Positions 36,691-45,859 of a stretch of DNA of 64,000 bases are shown piece by piece. The translations under genes and the position numbers were made by a program. Positions within the stretch are counted from its first letter, which is position 1. Each line of letters opens with the position of its first letter. The notes under the pieces were generated by a model. The model saw only the letters and a program-made list of their open reading frames with translations, did not search any database and was not told the DNA's origin. Source of the DNA: Phocaeicola vulgatus ATCC 8482 (lineage in GTDB: Bacteria; Bacteroidota; Bacteroidia; Bacteroidales; Bacteroidaceae); assembly GCF_000012825.1 (NCBI RefSeq), contig NC_009614.1, positions 4,836,001 through 4,900,000 of the forward strand. The letters run 5' to 3'.

Positions 36691-37425
36691 TCACTTCGTT
36701 CCCGACTTATTATATATTGAACGGTCGAACTTATAGAAGCGTGCCGCCCTGTGGCATACACCTACCTGTTTTTCTTCCAAAGGTACTACATATGGCATCA
36801 ACGCTATCTTCTTATGGAAGTTCCTTACGTCAAACACCTTATCATAAATCAACTGATAGACAGTCCGCAACTGGGCCGCCGTAAACTTCCGGGGAAGCAA
36901 GTCGAACATTGCGGAAGGAACATATTCCACATAATGGCGTATATGCACCAATGCATCCTGCAAAATCTGGAAATGGTCGAACGCCAGGCTTTTCACCTCC
37001 GTCACAGGTGTCCAGCAAGCATCGTATTTATCAGACAGCTGTTCGAACCGTCTGTCAATCTTCACCAGTGTCAGGTAAGCGATAGTCACAATGCGGTCTA
37101 TTTTCTTCTCGTCCAAACGATGAAAACGTTCCAGCCACAGCACATCCTTAGGGTTACGGGTACGGTCTTTCGATCCATACGCCTTAAACTGGGTAAGCTT
37201 CACATTCTTCAGGCCCGTCAACTCATTCAACACCCGCTTGGCCGCCTCATCCAGATCCTCATCGTCATAGATAAGGCTGCCCGGCAACTTCATGTTATTA
37301 TATCCGTCCTCGGACTGTTTCCCCACCTGCCTTACCAACAGGACACGGAACTGCTCTCCATCAAACCCAATCAGCACACAGTCCACAGATACATGTAAAT
37401 TAATCGTCTGGTTTATTTCCGACAT
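36691..37425 (-). CDS. Nudix-type transcription regulator of xylose genes (NrtR/AraR family)
   Basis: A protein of about 244 residues. An N-terminal Nudix domain (residues about 10-145) is followed by a C-terminal winged-helix DNA-binding region (KFTAAQLRTVYQLIYDKVFD). The Nudix box is degenerate: at GSLIYDDEDLDEAAKRVLNE the REUxEE glutamates are not conserved, as expected for sensors that bind but do not hydrolyse nucleotides. In Bacteroides such proteins regulate arabinose or xylose genes, and this one is next to xylBA, so I infer a xylose regulator. I start at 37425 (MSEINQTINLHV), because the upstream ATG at 37521 lies beyond the promoter. Confidence 0.85.
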   Translation of the reverse strand: MSEINQTINLHVSVDCVLIGFDGEQFRVLLVRQVGKQSEDGYNNMKLPGSLIYDDEDLDEAAKRVLNELTGLKNVKLTQFKAYGSKDRTRNPKDVLWLERFHRLDEKKIDRIVTIAYLTLVKIDRRFEQLSDKYDACWTPVTEVKSLAFDHFQILQDALVHIRHYVEYVPSAMFDLLPRKFTAAQLRTVYQLIYDKVFDVRNFHKKIALMPYVVPLEEKQVGVCHRAARFYKFDRSIYNKSGTK

Positions 37426-37454
37426 AGTAATATGGCTTTTATCATTTCCGGCAG

Positions 37455-37487
37455 CAAAGATAAATACTATTTTTCGAATTACACAAA
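37455..37487 (-). promoter_or_regulatory. Promoter of the xylose regulator gene
   Basis: On the minus strand TTTG (37487-37484), 21 bases, then TATCTTTG (37462-37455) matches the Bacteroides consensus. The start codon at 37425 is 30 bases downstream. Confidence 0.65.
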
Positions 37488-37723
37488 ACAATATATTTAT
37501 TTTTATTATGTTCCAAAACACTATTTTTCAATATAATAAATATCATCCATCATACAATATCACATCTTAATCTTATCATATACACTACAATATATAATGT
37601 ACAGGAGTTGTCCCGTCTTCTTTTTTCCCTTTTTCCAAAGGGCTTTTATTCCATTCAATCCCCTATTTCAGACACTTGGTTAAGGAAAAGCAATCTTTAC
37701 GCCAAAAAATTAATAGAATAAAG

Positions 37724-37755
37724 TTGTTTATTCACAATAATTTTCTTTACTTTTG
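37724..37755 (+). promoter_or_regulatory. Promoter of the second polysaccharide operon
   Basis: TTG (37724-37726), about 21 bases, then TACTTTTG (37748-37755) fits the Bacteroides -33/-7 layout. The ATG at 37781 is 26 bases downstream. It probably drives the long run of plus-strand genes to 49396. Confidence 0.6.
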
Positions 37756-37780
37756 CCCATTAAAATCTAAAGATTACTCT

Positions 37781-38146
37781 ATGAGAAAGAAAATTTTGGT
37801 CTTGGACGACAAAATAGCAATTGCAAAAGTCCTTTCAATCTATCTGGCCAGTGATTATGATTGTATTTGGTTACCGAATGGCATCGAAGGGGTAAAATGG
37901 CCTCAGGAAGGTAACATACCAGATTTGATTATATCAGATATCCGTATGCCCGAAATGCGTGGAGACGAGTTTCTGGAATGGATAAAATCCAATCAGTTAT
38001 TCAAACACATTCCGGTGGTTATGCTAAGCAGCGAAGACAGTACCACAGAACGCATCCGCCTGTTACAAGAAGGCGCGGAAGACTATATTGTCAAACCTTT
38101 CAATCCCATGGAGTTAAAAGTAAGAATTAAGAAAATCATTGAGTAA
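37781..38146 (+). CDS. Stand-alone response-regulator receiver protein
   Basis: A 121-residue single receiver domain with no output domain. The acidic pocket is Asp9-Asp10 (LVLDDK), the phosphate-acceptor is Asp53 (IISDIRMPEMRGDEF), the switch serine lies in VVMLSSED near residue 83, and the conserved lysine is Lys105 in YIVKPFNP. It should bind phosphate from a sensor kinase or acetyl phosphate. Its gene is six bases ahead of a phosphoglycosyltransferase that carries a degenerate receiver-like N-terminus, suggesting they interact. The start at 37781 follows the promoter; an ATG at 37676 lies upstream of it and is rejected. Confidence 0.9.
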   Translation: MRKKILVLDDKIAIAKVLSIYLASDYDCIWLPNGIEGVKWPQEGNIPDLIISDIRMPEMRGDEFLEWIKSNQLFKHIPVVMLSSEDSTTERIRLLQEGAEDYIVKPFNPMELKVRIKKIIE

Positions 38147-38152
38147 ATCAGC

Positions 38153-39328
38153 ATGACCTTTCTGCTTTATATAGGAAAGAACAAGGATTTTTTGCGTAAA
38201 TTCAGCAAGCTCGAAAATGTCCAGATGATTTATGCCCAAAACTACCAGGATGCCATTACAATTTGTATCAGACTGAAAGTACGTGAGAACATCATTGTCC
38301 TTCACGAACAAGGGGAGATGAACGGAGATATTGAACAGATCGGTGCTTTCAGGAAAAAGTTCTATCAGGCATATGTCGTACTCATTACGGACAGACTGAC
38401 TCCCGAAGCCAGCAAAGTCTATCTGAACAGCGGAATAAACGATACCGTCAGTTTGAACATCACCACCGCCCGGTTAAGGCAGAAAATAGACATCATCAAT
38501 AAACGGCAGGAACTGCTATATGCACATAACCGGAAGAAAAAAGACGTGAGGCATTTTATCCTTCCCCAATGGAAGCGCTGCTTCGATATCCTTTTCTCCG
38601 GTGCAGCGTTAGTCTTCCTGTCCCCAGTCTTTCTGCTGATTGCCATAGCCATACGTATGGAAAGCAAAGGACCTGTTATTTACAAATCCAAACGGGTAGG
38701 AACGAATTATACCATTTTTAATTTCCTGAAATTCCGTTCCATGTATACGGACGCCGATAAAAAGCTGAAAGACCTTGCCGGTCAGAACCAGTACCAGCCG
38801 GAAGGCACTCCGGAGATTGCCAAAGATTTCTCGATGGAAGAATTAGGAGGACTGATGTTTGGAGATGACGGTGTTATAGATAACGGCGGAATGCTGGTTT
38901 CCGATGACTTCATCATTCCGGAAGAAGAGTTTATTTCCAGACAAAACGCACTGGATGAAAGTCCTTTCATAAAAATAGAAAAAGACCCGCGGGTTACCAA
39001 GGTAGGACGCGTTTTACGAAAATACAGCCTGGATGAGTTACCTCAACTGGTCAACATCTTGAAAGGCGACATGTCTGTGGTGGGGAACCGTCCTCTTCCA
39101 CTCTATGAAGCCGAACGCCTGACAAACGATGAAAGTATCGAACGCTTCATGGCGCCTGCCGGGCTGACCGGCTTGTGGCAGGTGGAAAAACGGGGGGATG
39201 CCGGAAAATTATCCGCTAAAGAACGCAAAGAATTAGATTTGAAATACGGTAGAGAATTCTCCTTTTTCCTGGATATGAAAATCCTGTTCAAGACTTTGAC
39301 AGCTTTTGTCCAAAAAGGAGATGTTTAA
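38153..39328 (+). CDS. Phosphoglycosyltransferase with receiver-like N-terminal domain
   Basis: A 391-residue protein. Residues 1-115 have the strand-helix order of a receiver domain (YVVLITDRLTPEASKVYLNS, then GINDTVSLNITTARLRQKI) but lack the acidic pocket, acceptor aspartate and lysine. A hydrophobic hairpin follows (CFDILFSGAALVFLSPVFLL, near residues 143-162), then a small PglC-like catalytic domain with KRVGTNYTIFNFLKFRSMY, the Asp-Glu pair in SLDELPQLVN, and GNRPLP in place of GPRP. An acidic insert of about 60 residues (roughly 205-270) splits the catalytic domain. It would begin glycan assembly on undecaprenyl phosphate. It is distinct from the WcaJ-type enzyme at 26666. Confidence 0.85.
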   Translation: MTFLLYIGKNKDFLRKFSKLENVQMIYAQNYQDAITICIRLKVRENIIVLHEQGEMNGDIEQIGAFRKKFYQAYVVLITDRLTPEASKVYLNSGINDTVSLNITTARLRQKIDIINKRQELLYAHNRKKKDVRHFILPQWKRCFDILFSGAALVFLSPVFLLIAIAIRMESKGPVIYKSKRVGTNYTIFNFLKFRSMYTDADKKLKDLAGQNQYQPEGTPEIAKDFSMEELGGLMFGDDGVIDNGGMLVSDDFIIPEEEFISRQNALDESPFIKIEKDPRVTKVGRVLRKYSLDELPQLVNILKGDMSVVGNRPLPLYEAERLTNDESIERFMAPAGLTGLWQVEKRGDAGKLSAKERKELDLKYGREFSFFLDMKILFKTLTAFVQKGDV

Positions 39329-39364
39329 ATAATTTGTTTTAGGAATAAAAAGGGGATTTATTAT

Positions 39365-40228
39365 ATGGGTAAAGTATGTCTTTTTGTCATCTGTATGTAT
39401 TGTTCTATCCACCATTTAAGCGCACAACAGGAAGAGCAGCAAACACAACCGGTACAACAACCTCTTGTGACACAGGATGATATATTGGGGAATATGAATG
39501 TGGATTATGCAAAGATAAAGCTGCCTCCGTTAAGTGTCCTTTATGAGAATGCACGCAGCACTCCAAGCTTACAGATTTTAGAGAAGGAGAAACAGTTACA
39601 GAAAAAGTTACTATCGAAAGAGAAAAGGAACTGGCTGGGGTTTATCCATGCCGGCGGAAGTGCTTCTTACGGTATAGCAGACAATGTGGCCAGCAATACG
39701 GATGTCAACACCCCACTTATTTACAGGTATGTAGGTACAGAACAGACTTCGTGGAATGTGGGAGGCGGCATCAGTATTCCTTTTGAAAAGCTGTTCGACC
39801 TCCGGGGAGGAATCAAGCGCCAGCGAATCCAGGTGGATATTGCCGAGTTAAGAAAACAGGAAGCATACGAAACCCTTAAAATACAAATAGCTCATTTATA
39901 TGTCCAGATTTTATCCAATATAGAAACATTGCAAAGATCAGCTGAAAATATAGCTTTATATAAAGGCGCATCGGCTGTTGCAGAACAGGAATATAGAAAC
40001 AGACGTACCTCTATTCATGATGTGGCCAAGACTAAAGAACAGGAATTTGCCGCTAATCAAGACTTTGCCTTACTACGCTCTACTATTAACGACCAGCTGC
40101 TGACCCTTGAAATAATCTCCCACACCCCCATCCTGACCATACAAGGAGAAAAGGACGTTCAAGAAACAACGATACAGGAACAGGAAGAAAACAAGAGGCA
40201 AAGTAAGAAAAAAGACAAAAAGGAATAA
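39365..40228 (+). CDS. Half-size TolC-like outer-membrane protein
   Basis: A 287-residue exported protein. The signal peptide covers about residues 1-20 (CLFVICMYCSIHHLSAQ). After a proline-rich linker, one TolC-like repeat is present: helices around ENARSTPSLQILEKEKQLQK, a beta-hairpin region with GGGISIPFEKLFDLRGG, and helices rich in Q and E (NRRTSIHDVAKTKEQEFAAN). Normal TolC proteins have two such repeats and about 430 residues. The C-terminal tail is highly charged (KRQSKKKDKKE). It lies just before the Wzz-like gene and may form part of the export pore of this cluster. Only distant similarity supports this. Confidence 0.65.
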   Translation: MGKVCLFVICMYCSIHHLSAQQEEQQTQPVQQPLVTQDDILGNMNVDYAKIKLPPLSVLYENARSTPSLQILEKEKQLQKKLLSKEKRNWLGFIHAGGSASYGIADNVASNTDVNTPLIYRYVGTEQTSWNVGGGISIPFEKLFDLRGGIKRQRIQVDIAELRKQEAYETLKIQIAHLYVQILSNIETLQRSAENIALYKGASAVAEQEYRNRRTSIHDVAKTKEQEFAANQDFALLRSTINDQLLTLEIISHTPILTIQGEKDVQETTIQEQEENKRQSKKKDKKE

Positions 40229-40233
40229 GAAGC

Positions 40234-42381
40234 ATGGAATTATTTAAATACATAGTCAAGTTTATCTACCGTATCCGTTGGTGGATGGTTATATTTCCAT
40301 GTATAGCCGGTATCATAGCATGGTTTCTTACCAGAAATCTGGAAAAAACGTATGATGTGAAAACCACCATCTTTACAGGAATCATCTCCGGATACAACGT
40401 AGATGCCACCGATACCCGGAACGCCACCGTGCACATGAGTAATTTAATGAATATCATTACAACGGAACGCACACTAAAAATAGTATCTCTGAAACTGCTT
40501 GCCCGCTGTCTGGTCTATGGAGATGCCGAAAGAAACACCAGTTATATTTCAGCCATACACTACCAGCAGCTGGTTTCCGGTATTCCACGAGAGTTACAGG
40601 CATTGATAGACAAGCAAAACGAAGAGAAGACCTATCATAATCTGGTAGCTTTTGAACGCCCGTCCGTCAATAATTTCATCTACCAACTACTCAATTATAC
40701 CCACCCTTATTTCAGCGTACCTCTACTCTCACAACATATAAAAGTAGCCAGGTTGGGAAACAGTGATATGATCGAGATTGCTTATAGTGCCAACGATCCG
40801 GGAATAGCTTATAACACACTTGAGATTCTGAATGAAGAGTTTGTCAAACAATACCATGAACTACGCTATGGAGAAACAAACAATGTGATCAAGTTCTTTC
40901 AAGAAGAACTGGCCAGATTGGGCAAAATGCTGACTGCCGCCGAGGATTCTTTAATCGAGTACAATATAGAAAACCGCATCATCAACTACGGAGAACAAAC
41001 CAAACAGGTGGCAAGCATGGACGCTACTTACCAGATGATGGACAATGATTTGCTTGTCAATTATTCCACCAGTAAGGCGTTGATCGATTTCTATGAATAT
41101 AAATTAGGTGATGTAGCCAAATTGATCCGTACCAACAATGAGTTTATGGACAAACTTCATCAAATGTCCCAATTGAACCCCCAGATCTCAACCATGGAAA
41201 TCACTCCGGACGAAAAGAACCGGAAAAAGCTGGAAGAACAAAAAAACATGTTAAGTAACGCCGAACAAAACATCAACAATCTTGCCCTGAAACTAAGTGC
41301 CGAAGCCGCAAGTACAAACAATGTATCTTATGAGACACTCATCAGCCAATGGCTTGACCAAGTAGTTCTTGCCGAAAAGACTAAAGCCCAAATGGAAGCA
41401 CGAGATATAATGAGAGAGAATTTAAATAAAGATTTCCTTTATTTCTCCCCCATCGGCGCTACCCTGGGCCGGAAAGAAAGGCATATCGGCTTTGTGGAAA
41501 GCAACTATATGTCTACCATGGGAGCCTTGAATGCAGCCATCTTGCGACAAAAGAACCTGGAAATGACCTCGGCTTCATTAAAAATCATGAATCCGCCCCT
41601 GTTTCCACTGACCTCCTCCCCCACCAATGCACGCATGATTATACTTGCATCCATACTGGGGACTTTACTTTTCATCATTGGCTATTTTCTGATTATCGAA
41701 ATACTGGACCGTACCCTCAGAGACAAAATACGTACAGAACGAATCACCGGAGGAACAGTTATCGGCGCATATCCTAAAGAAAGCAAGTTAAGATACAGAC
41801 GTTATAATAAAGCCATAAACGAAATGGCCGTCAAGCAACTCAGCACCGCTTTATTGCCTCATCTAAATACACAGGAACAGCGGGTCATCAATCTGTTAAG
41901 TACAGAAGAGAAAGACGGAAAGACCCATGTCGCCCGCCTGATAGAGGAATACTGGAGCAGCATCGGTCTAAACGTCCGCCGCATTACATACGATGAAGAT
42001 TTTCTAAGCGAAGACAGCCAATATGTACAGGCAAACAATTTGAAAGAACTATGTCCCGATCTGGAAAAGGATGAAATACTTCTAATCGAGCACCCGGTCC
42101 TGAAAAGCAATCCTCTGCCTCCGGCTTTGTTAAATGAAGCATCCATCAATCTGCTGGTTGTCCGTGCCAACCGTACTTGGAAAAATACGGATCAGGCACT
42201 GTATGAGCATTTGTTACAAGTTAAACAAAAAGAAGTACCCCTCCTTTTCTATCTGACACAAGCAGACAGAAATACAGTGGAAGACTTTACAGGACAATTA
42301 CCTCCTTACACGAACTTTAAGAATATGGAATACAGGCTGTTCCAACTCGGACTGACCGCCATTGAATACAAAGGAAAATAG
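40234..42381 (+). CDS. Wzz/GumC-like protein with degenerate tyrosine-kinase domain
   Basis: A 715-residue inner-membrane protein. The first helix is near residues 16-33 (WWMVIFPCIAGIIAWFLT), a long periplasmic region with coiled-coil parts follows, and the second helix is near 468-490 (ILASILGTLLFIIGYFLIIE). The cytoplasmic C-terminus has a BY-kinase-like fold: LLSTEEKDGKTHVARLIEEY contains the GKT of a P-loop, and a Walker B-like ILLIEHPVL follows, but the usual PGEGKS loop, Walker A' aspartates and the tyrosine-rich tail are absent. It probably controls chain length but may not phosphorylate itself. The gene is five bases after the TolC-like gene. Confidence 0.82.
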   Translation: MELFKYIVKFIYRIRWWMVIFPCIAGIIAWFLTRNLEKTYDVKTTIFTGIISGYNVDATDTRNATVHMSNLMNIITTERTLKIVSLKLLARCLVYGDAERNTSYISAIHYQQLVSGIPRELQALIDKQNEEKTYHNLVAFERPSVNNFIYQLLNYTHPYFSVPLLSQHIKVARLGNSDMIEIAYSANDPGIAYNTLEILNEEFVKQYHELRYGETNNVIKFFQEELARLGKMLTAAEDSLIEYNIENRIINYGEQTKQVASMDATYQMMDNDLLVNYSTSKALIDFYEYKLGDVAKLIRTNNEFMDKLHQMSQLNPQISTMEITPDEKNRKKLEEQKNMLSNAEQNINNLALKLSAEAASTNNVSYETLISQWLDQVVLAEKTKAQMEARDIMRENLNKDFLYFSPIGATLGRKERHIGFVESNYMSTMGALNAAILRQKNLEMTSASLKIMNPPLFPLTSSPTNARMIILASILGTLLFIIGYFLIIEILDRTLRDKIRTERITGGTVIGAYPKESKLRYRRYNKAINEMAVKQLSTALLPHLNTQEQRVINLLSTEEKDGKTHVARLIEEYWSSIGLNVRRITYDEDFLSEDSQYVQANNLKELCPDLEKDEILLIEHPVLKSNPLPPALLNEASINLLVVRANRTWKNTDQALYEHLLQVKQKEVPLLFYLTQADRNTVEDFTGQLPPYTNFKNMEYRLFQLGLTAIEYKGK

Positions 42382-42384
42382 ATA

Positions 42385-43845
42385 ATGATAGCAAAAGAAA
42401 TAAATATAACCCATACAGGTCAAATTCTGGCCAGCTTCATTATCGGACTGTGCTTATGCCTATGGACAGCCCTCAACATGAAGCCCTCCATAGGAGTTGC
42501 AATAGGGTTCATACCTTTTGCCACGCTTTTTATCTTCATATGCATAAACAGACCCGTCATTCTGCTGGCCATCACCTTTATGCTGAATTACCTGATAATG
42601 GGAATTAACAGATATCATTCCATCCCTATTGCCATTACCAATATCTTTGATTTGCTCTACGGCATCATGTTGGCCCTTATTCTTCTGAAACAGTTGCAAA
42701 GCAATCATCATTTCAGGAAAATACTAAACGTCTATACCTGCATCACATTGGTCTGGCTGCTATATTGTATCATCAACATAGGTAATGGTATAACCGGTGA
42801 ATTTTACATGGAAGCATGGCTTCGTATTTTAAGACCCTGGGCCTTATACCCTATTCTGACCTGTATTATTCTATCCATACACTGCAATCGCTACACTTTT
42901 ATCCATTATTTTTTAATACTATGGGGTATCATGACCCTACTGGCTGCCGCAAAAGGATATTGGCAAAAGAACAAAGGTTTTGACAGTACCGAGCTAAGCT
43001 GGTTGTGGGCCTACGGAGCACGTACCCATTTTATCCATTCCGGCATCCGCTATTTCTCATTTTTCACTGACGCGGGTCTTTTCGGTGCCAGTATGGGATT
43101 ATCCTGCACTGTTTTCACGCTTACTTTTTTCTATACAAAGAACCTATTTCTCAGACTCTTCTATTTAATAGTGGGTATGGCAGGATTTTATGGTCTGTTA
43201 ATATCGGGAACCCGATCGGCCATAGCTGTACCCATTGCAGGGCTGGGGCTCTTTCTGTTCCTGTCTAAAAGTTGGAAAATAGGCATCATCTCCTTTATCC
43301 TGCTTGCCGGAGGGATAGGAATGCTGAAATATACCAAGATCGGAGAGAACAATAAGTTGATCCGTCGTATGCGTACTGTCTTTGACACAGAGGATCAATC
43401 GATGATGGCTCGTTTCGAGAACCAGAAAGCACTGAATGCCTACATGGATGAAATGCCCTTCGGCATAGGCATGGGAGCCATAGACGGGGTAGTTCCTCCC
43501 CATAACAAATATTATTTCGTTTCCATCTGTCCTTCAGACTCCAGTCTGGTAGATGTATGGAAACAGATGGGAATAGTGGGACTGTGTGTGTTTTTGGGTA
43601 TGCATGCCATTCTATTTCTATCGGGCTCCTACATCCTTTTATTCAAAATCCGAAATCCGGAAATCCGGGGACCGCTGACAGGTATGTTATGCGGTTGTGC
43701 AGGCATACTGGTAGCTTCTTACGCCAATATGGTTTATTTCCAGTTTCCTAACGGAATCTTGATTTATTCTTGTTTCACCTTTGTTTTTTTAGGACCTTAT
43801 TTAGATAAACAATACTCAGAAATACATGGACTACCGACAGCCTGA
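42385..43845 (+). CDS. O-antigen polymerase/ligase-like membrane protein
   Basis: A 486-residue protein with about twelve membrane helices and a larger periplasmic loop near residues 320-380 (TKIGENNKLIRRMRTVFDTE, then DQSMMARFENQKAL). The RxxM-x-RxEN segment and the following GIGMGAIDG resemble the Wzy_C (PF04932) signature. Polymerase and ligase members of this family cannot be told apart by sequence. It follows the Wzz-like gene by three bases and overlaps the next glycosyltransferase gene by 20 bases. Confidence 0.82.
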   Translation: MIAKEINITHTGQILASFIIGLCLCLWTALNMKPSIGVAIGFIPFATLFIFICINRPVILLAITFMLNYLIMGINRYHSIPIAITNIFDLLYGIMLALILLKQLQSNHHFRKILNVYTCITLVWLLYCIINIGNGITGEFYMEAWLRILRPWALYPILTCIILSIHCNRYTFIHYFLILWGIMTLLAAAKGYWQKNKGFDSTELSWLWAYGARTHFIHSGIRYFSFFTDAGLFGASMGLSCTVFTLTFFYTKNLFLRLFYLIVGMAGFYGLLISGTRSAIAVPIAGLGLFLFLSKSWKIGIISFILLAGGIGMLKYTKIGENNKLIRRMRTVFDTEDQSMMARFENQKALNAYMDEMPFGIGMGAIDGVVPPHNKYYFVSICPSDSSLVDVWKQMGIVGLCVFLGMHAILFLSGSYILLFKIRNPEIRGPLTGMLCGCAGILVASYANMVYFQFPNGILIYSCFTFVFLGPYLDKQYSEIHGLPTA

Positions 43846-44731
43846 CCTATCCGTCATCACCGTGAACTATAACGGTTTTCACGACACCTGCGAATTCATT
43901 GACTCGTGGGCAGCCACTGTATTCTCTGTCAGTTATGAAATGATAGTCATTGACAATGGTTCCACTGCCAATGAAGCCGCCTTGCTACAAAAAACATATC
44001 CTTTTATCCAAGCCGTACGCAGTGAGCGGAACTTAGGATTCGCCGGAGGTAACAATCTGGGTATAAACCTTGCAAAAGGAAAATACCTGTTCTTGCTGAA
44101 CAATGATGTTTGTATGGTCAAAGATGCCATACCCTTGTTGATAAAACGCCTTCTGTCCTCCGACAAGATAGCAGGTGTCTCCCCGTTAATCCGTGATTAT
44201 GCAGAACCGCACGCCATACAATTTGCAGGATACACCCAACTTTCGCCCATTACCTTAAGAAACAGAGCCATAGGCAAAGGGAAAATAAATAAAGACCACT
44301 ACCCCGCCCAAAAAACGCCTTATCTGCATGGTGCCGCCATGTTACTGAAAAAAACAATAATAGACAAGCTTAGCCTGATGCCCGAAGAATATTTTCTATA
44401 TTATGAGGAACTGGACTGGTGCACCTATATCAATAGGGAAGGCTACGAACTATGGTACGATCCCGCTTGCGAAATATGGCACAAGGACAGCAGCTCCACC
44501 GGAAAAGAAAGTCCGTTGAAATACTATTACCTGAGCAGAAACAGATTATTATATGCCTACCGCAATCTCTTTGACTGGAAACTTCCGGTTTCCATCTTAT
44601 ACCAGACAATGATTGTATGTCCCAAAAACATACTGACCGCCTTGGGAAAAGGAAAGAAAGCCATAGCCAAAGCACATTGGGAGGGAACAAAAGCATTTTT
44701 CAAACTTAGAAACAAAGACAAACAGCCATGA
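43826..44731 (+). CDS. GT2 glycosyltransferase, rhamnosyltransferase-like
   Basis: A 301-residue GT-A protein. Key segments are VITVNYNGFHDTCEFI, MIVIDNGSTANE, ERNLGFAGGNNLGI, the acidic motif FLLNNDVCM, and the acceptor-side EELDWCTYINREGYELWY with IWHKDSSST. This profile is common in rhamnosyl- or related transferases of polysaccharide loci. The presence of rfbA and rfbC in the window is consistent with a rhamnose donor, but not proof. It overlaps both neighbours. Confidence 0.85.
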   Translation: MDYRQPDLSVITVNYNGFHDTCEFIDSWAATVFSVSYEMIVIDNGSTANEAALLQKTYPFIQAVRSERNLGFAGGNNLGINLAKGKYLFLLNNDVCMVKDAIPLLIKRLLSSDKIAGVSPLIRDYAEPHAIQFAGYTQLSPITLRNRAIGKGKINKDHYPAQKTPYLHGAAMLLKKTIIDKLSLMPEEYFLYYEELDWCTYINREGYELWYDPACEIWHKDSSSTGKESPLKYYYLSRNRLLYAYRNLFDWKLPVSILYQTMIVCPKNILTALGKGKKAIAKAHWEGTKAFFKLRNKDKQP

Positions 44732-45852
44732 TATTTCTAGCATACATAGAACTACTACTTTTCGCGATATGTGCCTTTACTGTTTTTTACCTGCTGGTGT
44801 ACGCCATAGCGGCAACAGGCAACCGCACCGACAAATATTCCGAATCAAGAGTAAAACACCGTTTCGCCATTCTGATACCGGCCTATCAGGACGATGACTA
44901 CATACCCTATACCGTCAAATCATTTCTGCAACAAGAATATCCTATAGACTGCTATGACATTATCGTCATTTCAGACCACCTGAAGCCGGAAACAAACAGA
45001 CAACTGGCACAATATCCCATCACCCTGTTGCAAGCCAGATTCAAGAAAAGTTCAAAAATGAAATCTGTCAAAGCTGCAATGTCACAATTACAAGAAGGAC
45101 AATACGATATCGTTTTAATCATGAATGCGGACAATGTAGTGGACACCAACTTTCTTGAAGTTGTCAACAATACGTATGCCAGCGGCTCCAATGCCATCCA
45201 AACCCATCGCATCTATCAGGAAAGACCCAGCAATGTCAGCATATTGAATGCCATCACCGACGAGATAAACAATTCCATTCTTCGTGCGGGGCATGTCAAT
45301 TTGGGACTTTCAGCTTCGCTGAACGGCTCCGGAACCGCAATAGACTTCACTTGGTTCAAAGAAAACATCCGTCATTTAAAAGACGATGACGATGAAAAAG
45401 TCATCGAATCCTTGCTGCTCCGCGAACGGATATATGTGGAATATTTAAATAATACCCATGTATATGCCTTGAAGAATAGTGGAAAGAAAAAATTCTATAC
45501 CCAACATAGCACTTGGATTAAAACCCAATATTATTCCCTGTTCACCAATATCGGTAATCTGCCCGGCGCCATTTTAAGTGGAAAATTTGATTATGCCGAC
45601 CGTATTCTGCAATGGTTCATTTTCCCTCGCACCATCCTGCTAGGTATCCTCCTCCTGTTCAGTTTCCTGTCCGTATACTTCCACTGGAGCGCCTGCCTAA
45701 AATGGTGGGGATTATTACTCACTTTCTTATTGACTATGGCAATAGCCACTCCAAACTACTTGGTGGACAGCAAATTCAACAAAGCCATGAAAGCTATCCC
45801 CTTTCTGGCGGCAGGCATGATATTCAATATGCTTTTAAGAAAGAAAAAATAA
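44728..45852 (+). CDS. Membrane-linked GT2 glycosyltransferase, altered QxxRW motif
   Basis: A 374-residue protein with an N-terminal membrane helix (IELLLFAICAFTVFYLLVYA) and two helices near the C-terminus. The catalytic GT2 core has FAILIPAYQDDDYIPYTVKS, VISDHLKPETNRQL and the acidic motif LIMNADNVVD. In processive and related GT2 enzymes a Q-x-x-R-W motif follows; here it reads QHSTW, so the arginine is lost. It is a tandem paralog of the next gene, sharing the ALNGSGTA-type segment and domain order. It begins four bases before the previous stop. Confidence 0.83.
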   Translation: MIFLAYIELLLFAICAFTVFYLLVYAIAATGNRTDKYSESRVKHRFAILIPAYQDDDYIPYTVKSFLQQEYPIDCYDIIVISDHLKPETNRQLAQYPITLLQARFKKSSKMKSVKAAMSQLQEGQYDIVLIMNADNVVDTNFLEVVNNTYASGSNAIQTHRIYQERPSNVSILNAITDEINNSILRAGHVNLGLSASLNGSGTAIDFTWFKENIRHLKDDDDEKVIESLLLRERIYVEYLNNTHVYALKNSGKKKFYTQHSTWIKTQYYSLFTNIGNLPGAILSGKFDYADRILQWFIFPRTILLGILLLFSFLSVYFHWSACLKWWGLLLTFLLTMAIATPNYLVDSKFNKAMKAIPFLAAGMIFNMLLRKKK

Positions 45853-45859
45853 AAGCCCC

